Shown piece after piece: positions 44,434 to 52,809 of a stretch of DNA of 64,000 bases. Position numbers and translations under genes: made by a program. The DNA is from Paraburkholderia sp. PGU19 (lineage in GTDB: Bacteria; Pseudomonadota; Gammaproteobacteria; Burkholderiales; Burkholderiaceae), in the NCBI RefSeq assembly GCF_013426915.1, contig NZ_AP023183.1, positions 788,822-852,821 on the forward strand, written 5' to 3'. Below the pieces are notes generated by a model. It did not search any database and was not told the origin of the DNA. It worked only from the letters and a program-made list of their open reading frames with translations. The number at the start of each line of letters is the position of its first letter. Within the stretch, counting starts at the first letter, position 1.

Positions 44434-44457
44434 GATATTGTACAATATCATATTGTA
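44434..44457. promoter_or_regulatory. Overlapping palindromes in LLM/SRPBCC divergent promoter
   Basis: TACAATATCATATTGTA (44441-44457) is a perfect 8+1+8 palindrome and overlaps GATATTGTACAATATC (44434-44449). The arms resemble those at 39744-39762 (TACGATA and TATCGTA). Candidate shared TetR operator. Confidence 0.65.
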
Positions 44458-44527
44458 GAGTCACAATACGGCTGTTGATAAGCGACAGCCTGACCTGGTC
44501 GCGAGTCTGACCAATCGAGGCCATGCA

Positions 44528-44950
44528 ATGACCATTGTCGTCACTGATTTCATCAAGGCGCCTATCGAGCGAGTGTGGACGATCGTCGCCGACTTTGGCG
44601 GACTCAAGTGCTGGCACCCGGAAGTCATTCGGTGCGAGACCGTTGGCGACGGTGTCGGCGCACTACGGACGGTGCACTTCCATGACTGGTGGGCGACCGA
44701 GCGGGTCGAGCGCCTGGACGGTCTTGAGCACGTCATCAAGTACACGGTCGTCGAATGCAGCCGAGCAGCGAACATTGGCGTAAAGGGTTGCATTACGCTG
44801 ACACCGCTTAGCGCGACTTCCACTCGCATCGACTGGGTGGCCGGCTTGGATCTTTATAGCGAACATGCCGCGGACGTGAACATGGCACTCAAGGCCTACT
44901 ATCCCACCCGGATTGGTCATCTGAAGGCGGCGCTTGGGTTGCTTGGATAG
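44528..44950 (+). CDS. SRPBCC-family protein
   Basis: 140 residues (MTIVVTDFIKAPIERVWTIV). The start IKAPIERVWTIVADFGGLKC, the middle HDWWATERVERLDGLEHVIK and the long C-terminal helix (HAADVNMALKAYYPTRIGHL) are those of the START/polyketide-cyclase fold with a large hydrophobic cavity. Such proteins bind or isomerise hydrophobic ligands. Divergent from the LLM enzyme. Confidence 0.8.
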   Translation: MTIVVTDFIKAPIERVWTIVADFGGLKCWHPEVIRCETVGDGVGALRTVHFHDWWATERVERLDGLEHVIKYTVVECSRAANIGVKGCITLTPLSATSTRIDWVAGLDLYSEHAADVNMALKAYYPTRIGHLKAALGLLG

Positions 44951-45083
44951 TTTCAACGATTCAGTGCGATGCGGTTGTCGCCCATATCTATGAGCGGCGC
45001 CAATCGCGTAAGCTCGTATCGGCGGAAGTCCAACGGTAGAACGTCCAGCGATCGATTTTTGTCGCTTATACGGAAGGAACGAA

Positions 45084-45872
45084 ATGGATCTGGGTATTCG
45101 AGGGCGAAAAGCGATTATCAACGGAGGGAGCGCCGGCCTTGGTCTCGGAACAGCATGTGCGCTGGCTCGCGAAGGCGTCGAGCTTTTCATCTCGGCTCGT
45201 AACGAAGCAAGGTTAAACGATACCTGCGAAGCGATCCGTCGCACCACCGGCGCGAAGGTGGAAGCTATAGTCGCAGACCACGCGACGGCAGAAGGGCGGG
45301 CGCGAATTCTAGCCCGCTGCCCAGAGCCGGATATCCTTGTTGGCACTTGTTCGCCACCACCGTACATCGAGGATTTTCGCTCGATTTCAGAGGATGACTG
45401 GCGTCGTAATTTCGAGCTCACGATCATTTCTCCGGTCGAGTTCATGCGGTGCGTGGTCGACGGCATGGCTGACCGCAGGTGGGGGCGCATCTTGAACATC
45501 GCGACCGCAGCGGCCAAGTTCCCCCACCCTTGGCGAATCTTGTCGGGCGCGCCACGGTCGGCACTGACAAATTACTCTGTCGCGGTGGCTCGACAGGTCG
45601 CTCAGTACAACGTCACGATCAACACATTACTTCCTGCGATGCACGATACGGATGGGATCCGCGCGATCTATGGTGCTAAGGCAGTCGCGAACGGCACGGA
45701 TGTAGATGTGGAGATTGCCGAGGCAGTACGATCGATCCCGATTCCTGCGGGCCGGTTCGGTTCGGCCGACGACTTTGGTTGCATCGCAGCGATGTTTTGC
45801 GCTGAGCAAAGTAATTACATCACCGGGCAAAGCCTGGTGGTCGATGGCGGCGTGACGAATTCTTTGTTCTGA
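45084..45872 (+). CDS. Divergent SDR lacking the usual YxxxK pair
   Basis: 262 residues from ATG 45084 (MDLGIRGRKAIINGGSAGLG). Cofactor motif NGGSAGLGLG and the ending NYITGQSLVVDGGVTNSLF show the SDR fold. At the active site the sequence is ILSGAPRSALTNYSVAVARQ; a Tyr-x-x-x-Lys pair is not seen at the normal place. This occurs in a known divergent SDR subgroup of the 3-oxoacyl-ACP reductase type. Catalysis may differ. It is followed by the thiolase gene. Confidence 0.82.
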   Translation: MDLGIRGRKAIINGGSAGLGLGTACALAREGVELFISARNEARLNDTCEAIRRTTGAKVEAIVADHATAEGRARILARCPEPDILVGTCSPPPYIEDFRSISEDDWRRNFELTIISPVEFMRCVVDGMADRRWGRILNIATAAAKFPHPWRILSGAPRSALTNYSVAVARQVAQYNVTINTLLPAMHDTDGIRAIYGAKAVANGTDVDVEIAEAVRSIPIPAGRFGSADDFGCIAAMFCAEQSNYITGQSLVVDGGVTNSLF

Positions 45873-45987
45873 CGCGCTCGTCGCGTCAAAGACGACTTCA
45901 CTGCCGCGCTTGCATGACGCAAAGGCCCAAAGGCGGCGGCTGACGAATGGGCCGATTTTCCATCATTTAATGGGCGAGGAGGTAATC

Positions 45988-47172
45988 GTGAGCAAGCGTG
46001 ACGTGGTGGTCCTTTCGGCGGTTCGGTCGGCAATCGGAAGTTTCGGCGGAACTCTCGCCGACATAGACCCCCCTGAGCTTGCCGGCATCGTAATGAAAGA
46101 GGCCGTTGCGCGCTCCGGTGTCGACCCGCTCGCGGTCAACTATGTGACGGTGGGCACTACGATTCCCACCGACAGCCGATTCGCCTACGTGGCGCGCGTG
46201 GCAGCCATCAACGCTGGACTGCCCATGGATTCGGTTGCGATGTCGGTGAACCGGCTCTGCTCATCCGGTCTTCAGGCCATCGTAACGAGTGCCCAGAGCG
46301 TGCTGCTCGGTGACTGCGACTTCGGCATCGGCGGCGGCGTCGAGGTGATGAGTCGAGGCGGCTATTTGTCCACCGCAATGCGCTCGGGCGCACGCATGGG
46401 CGACACCCAACTCGTCGACATGATGGTTGCCACATTGACCGACCCGTTCGGCGTGGGTCAAATGGGCATTACTGCCGAGAACCTGGTCACCAAGTGGGGT
46501 ATAACGCGTGAAGAGCAGGATCTGTTGGCCGTTGAATCGCATCGCCGGGCGGCACGGGCAATCGCGGAGGGGCGTTTTAAATCACAGATCGTCCCGATCG
46601 TCAAGCGAACGAAAAAGGGAGAGGTGATCTTCGACACCGACGAGCACGTGAAACCGAATACCTCGCTGGATATCCTTGCTGCGATGAAACCGGCGTTCAA
46701 GAAGGACGGGTCGGTTACCGCCGGCAACGCATCGGGCATCAACGACGGCGCGGCCTTTCTCGTGATTGCCGATTCGGCAGCAGCGGCCGCCGCCGGTCAT
46801 AAGCCGATTGCCAGGCTCGTGTCTTACGCAGTGGCTGGCGTGCCCAACGAAATCATGGGCGAGGGGCCGATTCCCGCCACGCGGCTGGTCCTGAAAAAGA
46901 GCGGACTCGCGCTCCATCAGATAGATATTATCGAGAGCAACGAAGCTTTTGCGGCGCAGGCCATAGCGGTGGCACGCGCGCTTGAGTTCGACACGGAAAA
47001 GACCAATCCGAACGGAGGCGCCATCGCGTTGGGTCATCCTATCGGTTGCTCTGGAGCCTTCCTTGCCACCAAGGCGATCTACGACCTGCATCGCACCGGT
47101 GGGCGATACGCGCTAGTGACAATGTGCGTTGGTGGCGGTCAGGGAATCGCAGCGATCTTCGAGCGCCTGTGA
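45988..47172 (+). CDS. Acetyl-CoA acetyltransferase (thiolase)
   Basis: 394 residues from GTG 45988 (SKRDVVVLSAVRSAIGSFGG), chosen because GAGGAGG lies six bases ahead; the frame from 45910 is longer but without support. Active-site Cys91 in NRLCSSGLQA, NEAFAAQ, GGAIALGHPIGCSGA and the CVGGGQG loop with the second Cys are present. It would split 3-ketoacyl-CoA in the last step of the beta-oxidation set. Confidence 0.94.
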   Translation: MSKRDVVVLSAVRSAIGSFGGTLADIDPPELAGIVMKEAVARSGVDPLAVNYVTVGTTIPTDSRFAYVARVAAINAGLPMDSVAMSVNRLCSSGLQAIVTSAQSVLLGDCDFGIGGGVEVMSRGGYLSTAMRSGARMGDTQLVDMMVATLTDPFGVGQMGITAENLVTKWGITREEQDLLAVESHRRAARAIAEGRFKSQIVPIVKRTKKGEVIFDTDEHVKPNTSLDILAAMKPAFKKDGSVTAGNASGINDGAAFLVIADSAAAAAAGHKPIARLVSYAVAGVPNEIMGEGPIPATRLVLKKSGLALHQIDIIESNEAFAAQAIAVARALEFDTEKTNPNGGAIALGHPIGCSGAFLATKAIYDLHRTGGRYALVTMCVGGGQGIAAIFERL

Positions 47173-47182
47173 GATTGAAATC

Positions 47183-47250
47183 CTATTCGCGTAACGCGCG
47201 CCGCAAGATCTTTCCGGATGCCGTCTTGGGCAGGTTATCGACGATGCAGC
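47183..47250 (-). pseudogene. Acyl-CoA ligase C-terminal remnant
   Basis: On the minus strand the frame reads CIVDNLPKTASGKILRRALR then E and TAG (47183-47185). This is the last part of an AMP-forming acyl-CoA synthetase including the catalytic lysine. Everything else is missing. It converges on the thiolase gene. Confidence 0.65.
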
Positions 47251-47260
47251 GTCGCGGTCA

Positions 47261-47590
47261 TTGCGGCGTTCGGCAGGATTGCACGATGGGAACATCAACG
47301 AACGGTTGAGCCAACTTATGGCAACGGTTCAAAATGATCGACTCTCGGAACTATCTGCACGTGTGTCGAACTGTCTTCTCGCGATGTTCAATCCGGAACT
47401 CCACCCCGTCGGCAGCGCAGAAATCGCCTTGACGCAGGAGGAAATAGGCTGCCTGTCTGGCATCACGGGCCAAAAGGTCAATCGCGCGGTCCGACTTCTC
47501 CAGGAAATGGGACTGGTAAGCATCAGTTATAGGCGCGTCGAGGTAACGAACTTGGAAGGACTGCGCCGCATTGAAGATTTGGCGTCCTAG
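47261..47590 (+). CDS. Crp/Fnr-type DNA-binding domain without sensor domain
   Basis: Up to 109 residues; the real start is uncertain. The sequence DRLSELSARVSNCLLAMFNP, then LTQEEIGCLSGITGQKVNRA, VRLLQEMGLVSISYRRVEVT is the winged helix of the Crp/Fnr family. The cyclic-nucleotide-type sensor domain (about 120 residues) is missing upstream, where an acyl-CoA ligase remnant lies. Probably a truncated gene, though a stand-alone DNA-binding protein is possible. Confidence 0.6.
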   Translation: MRRSAGLHDGNINERLSQLMATVQNDRLSELSARVSNCLLAMFNPELHPVGSAEIALTQEEIGCLSGITGQKVNRAVRLLQEMGLVSISYRRVEVTNLEGLRRIEDLAS

Positions 47591-47969
47591 GCGACGTTCT
47601 CTTCGGTCTCTTGGCGCTGCTTTGAAACCGATGCCTGTCGAACGGTCGCGACGGGGAGCGATTGAAGGCGATCGCGGTCAAAGAACTACGGCGCGACGCA
47701 CGACAAGGCGGTCGAAGAGGCGGGGTTCGCGCGCTGGCTGGACGACGTGGTCGAGCGCCGCTGCGGTCCGATGACAGCGGCGCGCAAACTCGTGCTCGGG
47801 CCTGAGCTGAATTCGCGGTGCACCCCATTTTCGTTGCGATCACTATGGTATGCAAGCCGACGATATGTGTTGACACCATCTGCGGTCGACATGTACCCTG
47901 ATGGCAGTCCTCGGGTGCTTATGAAGACGAAGACGCTCGACGTCGTTTTCCTGTAGAGAGGCAAACCAC
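47591..47969. other. Stretch with possible coding relic
   Basis: One frame near 47686-47820 reads NYGATHDKAVEEAGFARWLD, DVVERRCGPMTAARKLVLGP, which has coding character but no start, no recognised family and an abrupt end. I treat it as a relic of unknown origin. TGTTGACACCATCTGCGGTC with TACCCT near 47867-47898 may be a promoter for the following genes. Confidence 0.35.
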
Positions 47970-48134
47970 ATGCGCAAGTTCCAGAGAGGCGACGCCGAGG
48001 CGCGCGGGATCGTCGACGTATCAGTCGATGAGGCTTGGGAGCTGCTGACTGATTGGGCGGGTCGTGACCGCAGCGATCGGCGCAGTGCCCCAGGGACGCG
48101 AAGCCTAGTTGGAGAGGTGTCAGATGGACTATGA
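47970..48134 (+). pseudogene. SRPBCC-family protein, N-terminal fragment
   Basis: ATG 47970 opens MRKFQRGDAEARGIVDVSVD, then EAWELLTDWAGRDRSD, paralogous to the protein at 50290 (MSKVQRGRAAFEGEVSANID, DVWDLLLDWANLDW). It ends after 54 codons, overlapping the start of the FAD dehydrogenase. The remaining two thirds of the fold is lost. Confidence 0.6.
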
Positions 48135-49586
48135 CGTCATCGTCGTGGGCGGAGGTGGCGCGGGCCTCTCAGCCGCTATCGCGGCGGCCAAGGCGGGCGC
48201 CTCTGTCATGGTGGTCGAGGCCGACACCAAGCTGGGGGGGCAACCGCTCTGTCCAGCGGTGTGGTCTATGCTGCCGGAACCGCCCCGCAGCGCGCTGCCG
48301 GGATCGAAGACACGCCGGAGGCGATGTTCAGCCACTTAATGAGCCTGAACCAGTGGTCCATCCGGCCGGCACTGGCGCGCATCTTGGCCTATGAAGGCGC
48401 CTCCATCATCGATTGGCTGATCGAGCTTGGTAACGACTTCCCGCCGCACCTCATCGTGGAATCCGGGGTCGGCGGCTGTCCGCGTGGGCATCAGTCCATC
48501 AACGGCGGCTATGGCATTGTCCAGTCCCTGATCAACCACGCGGGCTCTCTCGGCGTCGAGGTCGCTCTGGGCTCGCGCGTCGGCGGGCTACTCGTGGAAG
48601 ACGGGAGCGTTGTCGGTATTCGCTCGCAGGGAACCGAACTGCGCGCGCCGAGCGTCGTGGTCACCACCGGTGGATTTGGAAACAGTCCGCAAATGATCGA
48701 ACGTTTGTGGCCCACGGCCGCCGCGCACGGCGAGCGGGTCTTCTCCGTCTACCACGAGGTGCCCTTCAATGTGGGGGACGGCATCAAGATCGCCGAGGAC
48801 GTTGGCGCTCGGATCACCGGCATCGACAACGGCCTGCTGACACCCAACTCGGCTCTGGCGCCGTATGACTTGGAGGCTTTTTTTCCCGAGTGGGCGATGG
48901 TGGTGAATCGCTGCGGTCACCGCTTCGCGCCGGAGGACGCCTCCTATGCAATCTCGGGCTATCTGATAAACGACCAGCCCGGGATGCACTGCTTTGTCAT
49001 CTTCGACGAAGCAGCCTTTCTCGAGGCCTGCGCGGAAGACGTCGTGGTCAAGCACTATGTGAACGATCCGGGACCGGCAGGCTGGAGGGTCAGCGTGATC
49101 CGTCGCAAAATCCAGGAAGGACGGGTGAAGACGGCCGACACGCTCGAGGAGCTAGCTCAGCGATCGGACATTAACGCGGCCGGTCTGATTGCGACCGTCG
49201 AGCGCTACAACCAGTTTGCCGATGCGGGGAAGGACGAGGATTTCCTCAAATCGACCAGCAAGTTCTACCCGATCCGCAAGGGCCCGTTCTATGCCGTGAA
49301 GATGCGCGCTTCCACGATCACGTCCTGCCATGCCGGCCTCGACATTGACAATGATGGCCGTGTGCTCGACCGAACCGGGACAGCCATCCGGGGCCTCTAC
49401 GCCGCCGGCGAGGTCTTGGGGTGCACCCTGGGCCGACGGTATGTCGGCGGCGGCATCGGCGTGGCCAACGCCCTCACCTTTGGCCGGCTGGCCGGCGCCT
49501 CGGCCACCAAAGACGCCAAGGGTCTGTGCGGCGGCGCTGAACGTCAGATTCCCAGAATTCTAGGAAATTCGGTTGCAAATACTTAG
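48124..49586 (+). CDS. FAD-binding dehydrogenase (fumarate reductase/ketosteroid dehydrogenase type), frameshifted
   Basis: ATG 48124 opens MDYDVIVVGGGGAGLSAAIA and VVEADTKLGG. At the G7 run (48234-48240) the frame breaks; with one more G it would continue ATALSSGVVYAAGTAPQRAA and on through GYGIVQSLINHAGSLGVEVA, VVVTTGGFGNSPQMI to RRYVGGGIGVANALTFGRLA near the end. This is the layout of FAD_binding_2 flavoproteins, which include 3-ketosteroid-delta1-dehydrogenases and fumarate reductase-like enzymes. The rest of the gene is free of damage, so a homopolymer error or phase-variable tract is likely. Confidence 0.82.
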
Positions 49587-49645
49587 CCCGATCTGGGTGC
49601 TATTCGCCCGGACCCGGGCGCAAAGAACAGTTGAAGGATCGCACG

Positions 49646-50158
49646 ATGACGCTCGACGAGTTTACTGCGCTGCATGAGATCAGCCAGACCAAATACCGCT
49701 ACCTGCGTGGGGTCGATACCCAGGATTGGGAGTTGCTTCGCAGCTGCTTCACCGACGATGCAAGTGTTTGGTACAACCAGGGGAAATTTACCGCCGAGGG
49801 CGCCGACGAAATCATCGCGAGGCTCAGGGCGTGGTTCCTTCCGGTTGTCTACAGCAGTCATATCGCACTGCAGCCGGAGATCCAACTGACCGGTCCAGAC
49901 ACCGCCAAGGGTACCTGGCGGCTGCAGGATATCGTTCACTTCAAGGGTCCGGTGCCCGACCCGGTGAGGAACCTGACCGGCGGCGAGGAAATCACCGGCG
50001 CCGGATATTACTATGACGACTACCGCCGTGTGGACGGCCAATGGAAGATCGCGCGCACAGGCTATGTCCGCTTGTTCGAGCAGATCGCCCGCCGTGCCGG
50101 CCGCGATGACGTGGAGGTCAAAGGCGTCGACGAACGCGGCGTCAGAAAAGCGCCTTAG
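49646..50158 (+). CDS. SnoaL-like (NTF2-fold) protein
   Basis: 170 residues from ATG 49646 (MTLDEFTALHEISQTKYRYL); GAAGGA lies ahead. The helix ISQTKYRYLRGVDTQDWELL, CFTDDASVWYN and the C-terminal strands YYYDDYRRVDGQWKIARTGY, VRLFEQI are typical for SnoaL_4-type proteins. Family members serve as dehydratases or isomerases in aromatic or polyketide pathways or have unknown roles. It lies between the FAD dehydrogenase and an SRPBCC gene. Confidence 0.8.
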   Translation: MTLDEFTALHEISQTKYRYLRGVDTQDWELLRSCFTDDASVWYNQGKFTAEGADEIIARLRAWFLPVVYSSHIALQPEIQLTGPDTAKGTWRLQDIVHFKGPVPDPVRNLTGGEEITGAGYYYDDYRRVDGQWKIARTGYVRLFEQIARRAGRDDVEVKGVDERGVRKAP

Positions 50159-50289
50159 CGGCGCCGTATCTTCGAGACCGGTGAGGCGCAGGGGCGCCGG
50201 GGGAAATCGCCAGTGCCTGTTAAGCCGTCCTGCTGGATCCAGCCACAGTTCCAAATTCTTTTGACAATCAGACCTTGAGAGGGCTTCCG

Positions 50290-50793
50290 ATGAGCAAGGT
50301 GCAGAGGGGAAGGGCCGCCTTCGAGGGCGAGGTTTCCGCGAACATCGACGATGTCTGGGACTTGCTGCTCGACTGGGCCAATCTCGATTGGCTTCTCAAC
50401 GATGTGACCGAGGAGGGGATGGAGCTCGGCCAAGTCCATCTCGAGGGCGAAAAGGACACACAGTTTCGCGTTCGCGTAATGACTCGCTCCAATGTGGAGG
50501 GAAGCGGCCTGCCGCTGGTGAACCGCGAAGTCCTGCTGCGTGAAGACCGCACGGCCTACAGGTTCTATTACGATTGCGTGGACGGCTTCCTCCACGGCAT
50601 CAGGAACTATATCGCCAACTGGGCTCTCGATCCGCTTCCAAATAATCGCTGCCACATAAAAGTCGAAGCGAATTTCGACGTGATGGAGACCGGGGATATC
50701 GACAAACTTCGTGAGACGCTCGTAGCGGTCTACGACTCCATGATCCGAGGTCTCAATGTGCATTTCGAGAAGCAGTATGCGCAACGGGCCTGA
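50290..50793 (+). CDS. SRPBCC-family protein
   Basis: 167 residues from ATG 50290 (MSKVQRGRAAFEGEVSANID), preceded by GAGAGGG. SRPBCC pattern: ANIDDVWDLLLDWANLDWLL, VLLREDRTAYRFYYDCVDGF and the C-terminal helix KLRETLVAVYDSMIRGLNVH. Ligand unknown. A truncated paralogue is at 47970. It is one of the repeated cone-fold proteins alternating with LLM and dehydrogenase genes. Confidence 0.8.
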   Translation: MSKVQRGRAAFEGEVSANIDDVWDLLLDWANLDWLLNDVTEEGMELGQVHLEGEKDTQFRVRVMTRSNVEGSGLPLVNREVLLREDRTAYRFYYDCVDGFLHGIRNYIANWALDPLPNNRCHIKVEANFDVMETGDIDKLRETLVAVYDSMIRGLNVHFEKQYAQRA

Positions 50794-50942
50794 TCGAGAA
50801 GTGAGACGCCGATGACTTCGGAGCATATCGCTTGGCGAAGCTGTCGGCGTCCTAGCGGCGCGGAGGCTCGCATTTTGCGTGACACCCGTCAGCGTGGCCC
50901 TTCTATTCAATATAGATGCTCAAGGCGAGCAAGGAGATAATA

Positions 50943-51827
50943 TTGCGCTTCAATTTATCAGTCACTCATGGCGACTACGAAGATTGGCCCGTGATGGCAG
51001 TTGCAGCGGAAAACGCCGGCTTCGACGTCTTTTCCATACCTGATAGCATTTTCTATCCGGAGGAAACCGACTCTATTTATCCCTATAACGAAACCAAGGC
51101 CATTAGAGACTACATTAAAAATACGCCATTCGTAGAAACCTTTGTTGTCCTTGCCTGGCTGGCGGGGCAAACCAGCCGGATAAAGCTATTTTCGAACGTC
51201 CTCAAGACAGCGTCTCGCCAGCCGATCCTTCTGGCCAAGCAGATTGCGTCTCTCGCTGTGGTTTCAAACAACCGCTACATCTATGGAGCCGGCATCGGGC
51301 CTTGGGCGGAAGACTATGTCTATAACAACCTTCCGTGGGAAGAGCGGGGGGAATTATTGGATGAATCGATCGAGATATTGCGCGGCCTTATGACCGGGGA
51401 GGCCTTCTCCTACGAAGGTAAGCACAACAGATTTGGTCCGATCAGAATCAATCCTACGCCCACTCTGCCCGTTCCCGTTGTAATCGGAGGTCATTCCAAG
51501 CCCGCTTTACGTCGAGCGGCCCGGATCGGCGATGGCTGGACGGCCGTCAATATGAAGTTCGACATGATGAAGGAGACCGTCGAAACGCTGACCAGCCTTC
51601 GGCGCGAGTATGGAAAAGAAGGCGACGACTTTCAAATTCATGCGCGGGAGTCGGATTTCCGAACGGGCGGCCAAGGAAGCGTGGACCTCGATCACTTTCG
51701 TCGACTTGAGGAAATTGGGGTCACCGACTACGGAGTGGTGCTGTTACCCCCTTCCCGAGTTCCGGTTGCCGCCAAGCTCGACGCGATAAATCGCTTCGGC
51801 AGCGACGTGATCGCGAAGCTCCGCTAA
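50943..51827 (+). CDS. LLM-class F420-dependent oxidoreductase
   Basis: 294 residues from TTG 50943 (encoding MRFNLSVTHGDYEDWP), which has AAGGAGATAATA directly ahead; ATG 50916 lies upstream but lacks a site and adds residues the family does not have. Luciferase-like motifs: GFDVFSIPDSIFY, SNVLKTASRQPILLAKQIAS, YGAGIGPWAEDYVYNNLPWE and PVVIGGHSKPALRRAARIGD. Probably F420-dependent given the cof operon 5 kb away. Reaction unknown. Confidence 0.86.
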   Translation: MRFNLSVTHGDYEDWPVMAVAAENAGFDVFSIPDSIFYPEETDSIYPYNETKAIRDYIKNTPFVETFVVLAWLAGQTSRIKLFSNVLKTASRQPILLAKQIASLAVVSNNRYIYGAGIGPWAEDYVYNNLPWEERGELLDESIEILRGLMTGEAFSYEGKHNRFGPIRINPTPTLPVPVVIGGHSKPALRRAARIGDGWTAVNMKFDMMKETVETLTSLRREYGKEGDDFQIHARESDFRTGGQGSVDLDHFRRLEEIGVTDYGVVLLPPSRVPVAAKLDAINRFGSDVIAKLR

Positions 51828-51923
51828 CCGTCGCAGGAACGTCGAGACCTAAACCAATAATTGGTGGTCCGCCCCGCCAAGCCTCGGTGCGCGGGGGGTC
51901 TTGCTCAAAGGGAGGATTCAAGG

Positions 51924-52328
51924 ATGTCGGTCGAACAGCAAAATATCCAGATTGTTAAAGACGCTTACGCGGCCAACGCGCGCGGAGAACTCCAAGGGTT
52001 CACGGCCAGCTTCACCGCCGAGACCGAGATCCATGAGGCTGCTTCTCTGCCCTATGGCGGCGTCCACAAGGGTGTCGACAGTTTTCCAAGGCTCATGGGC
52101 CTGGTGAAGGAGCATTTTTCCAGCCCCAAATTCACCCAGCACAAAATGATCGCCGATGGCGACGACGTGATCTTGGTGGGGGAACTCACCCTCACCGGCA
52201 GAAAATCGGGGAACACAATCTCGTTTCGGATGGTCGAGATATGGACGATCGTCGATGGGAAAACGCGAAAGTTGGAAGTGATCTATGGCGACACTGCCGC
52301 TGCCCTTCGGGCCGCCGGTCTTATCTGA
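51924..52328 (+). CDS. SnoaL-like (NTF2-fold) protein
   Basis: 134 residues from ATG 51924 (MSVEQQNIQIVKDAYAANAR) behind GGGAGGATT. The pattern DAYAANARGELQGFTASFTA, LPYGGVHKGVDSFPRLMGLV and SFRMVEIWTIVDGKTRKLEV is that of SnoaL-like/ketosteroid isomerase-related proteins. Last gene of this catabolic run before the transposon, which inserted 43 bases downstream of its stop. Confidence 0.8.
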   Translation: MSVEQQNIQIVKDAYAANARGELQGFTASFTAETEIHEAASLPYGGVHKGVDSFPRLMGLVKEHFSSPKFTQHKMIADGDDVILVGELTLTGRKSGNTISFRMVEIWTIVDGKTRKLEVIYGDTAAALRAAGLI

Positions 52329-52540
52329 ACACGACAGCTGCTCGCACCTTTGGCGCAGCTCTTCCAGTGTCCTGTTGTTACGTCGCGCGCTAAACGAGAC
52401 TCGGTATCGCAAGATATTGGAGGCGAGACGGCATCGGTTGTCGCGTGCTGATGGAGTGGAATCTCGGTGTGAGCGAACGTGAGACGCAGCGAAGATAGAT
52501 GCACCTGCCGTCGCGCATTTGATGGACGGCACAAAGAGAA

Positions 52541-52567
52541 CGGCCCCGGTTGTTGAGACCGGGGCCG
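52541..52567 (-). terminator. Terminator of the transposon gene set
   Basis: CGGCCCCGG and CCGGGGCCG arms around a TTGTTGAGA loop, six bases past the stop of the last gene on the minus strand. On that strand the stem is followed by TTCTCTTT. Confidence 0.7.
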
Positions 52568-52572
52568 TGTCG

Positions 52573-52809
52573 TCAGAACGGATCATCAATACGATGAGGC
52601 GATGGTGGTTCGCGTCGGGGCGCAGCCCACGGCTCATTGCAGCGGCGGATCTGCTCGCCGTAGGCTGCGCTAAACCACAGCAGCCAGTCGCAAAGCAGTT
52701 GCTGGATCTGGGCGGCCGCCTCGTCGCTCATTTCCGGCAGGGCCGGCGGACGGGGCATGATCTCTGGCGCCGCGCGCGATGTCTTTGCATGTTTGTCGCG
52801 CCTGTTCAC
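52573..52809 (-). CDS. Small transposon-encoded protein, unknown function
   Basis: 78 residues from a GTG at 52809 that overlaps the ATPase stop by four bases (GTGA on the minus strand). The sequence is basic at the start (MNRRDKHAKTSRAAPEIMPR) and has a central helix EAAAQIQQLLCDWLLWFSAA, YGEQIRRC. I do not recognise it. The tight coupling with the AAA ATPase and its place within the transposon ends argue for a real gene in transposition or target choice. Confidence 0.6.
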   Translation of the reverse strand: MNRRDKHAKTSRAAPEIMPRPPALPEMSDEAAAQIQQLLCDWLLWFSAAYGEQIRRCNEPWAAPRREPPSPHRIDDPF

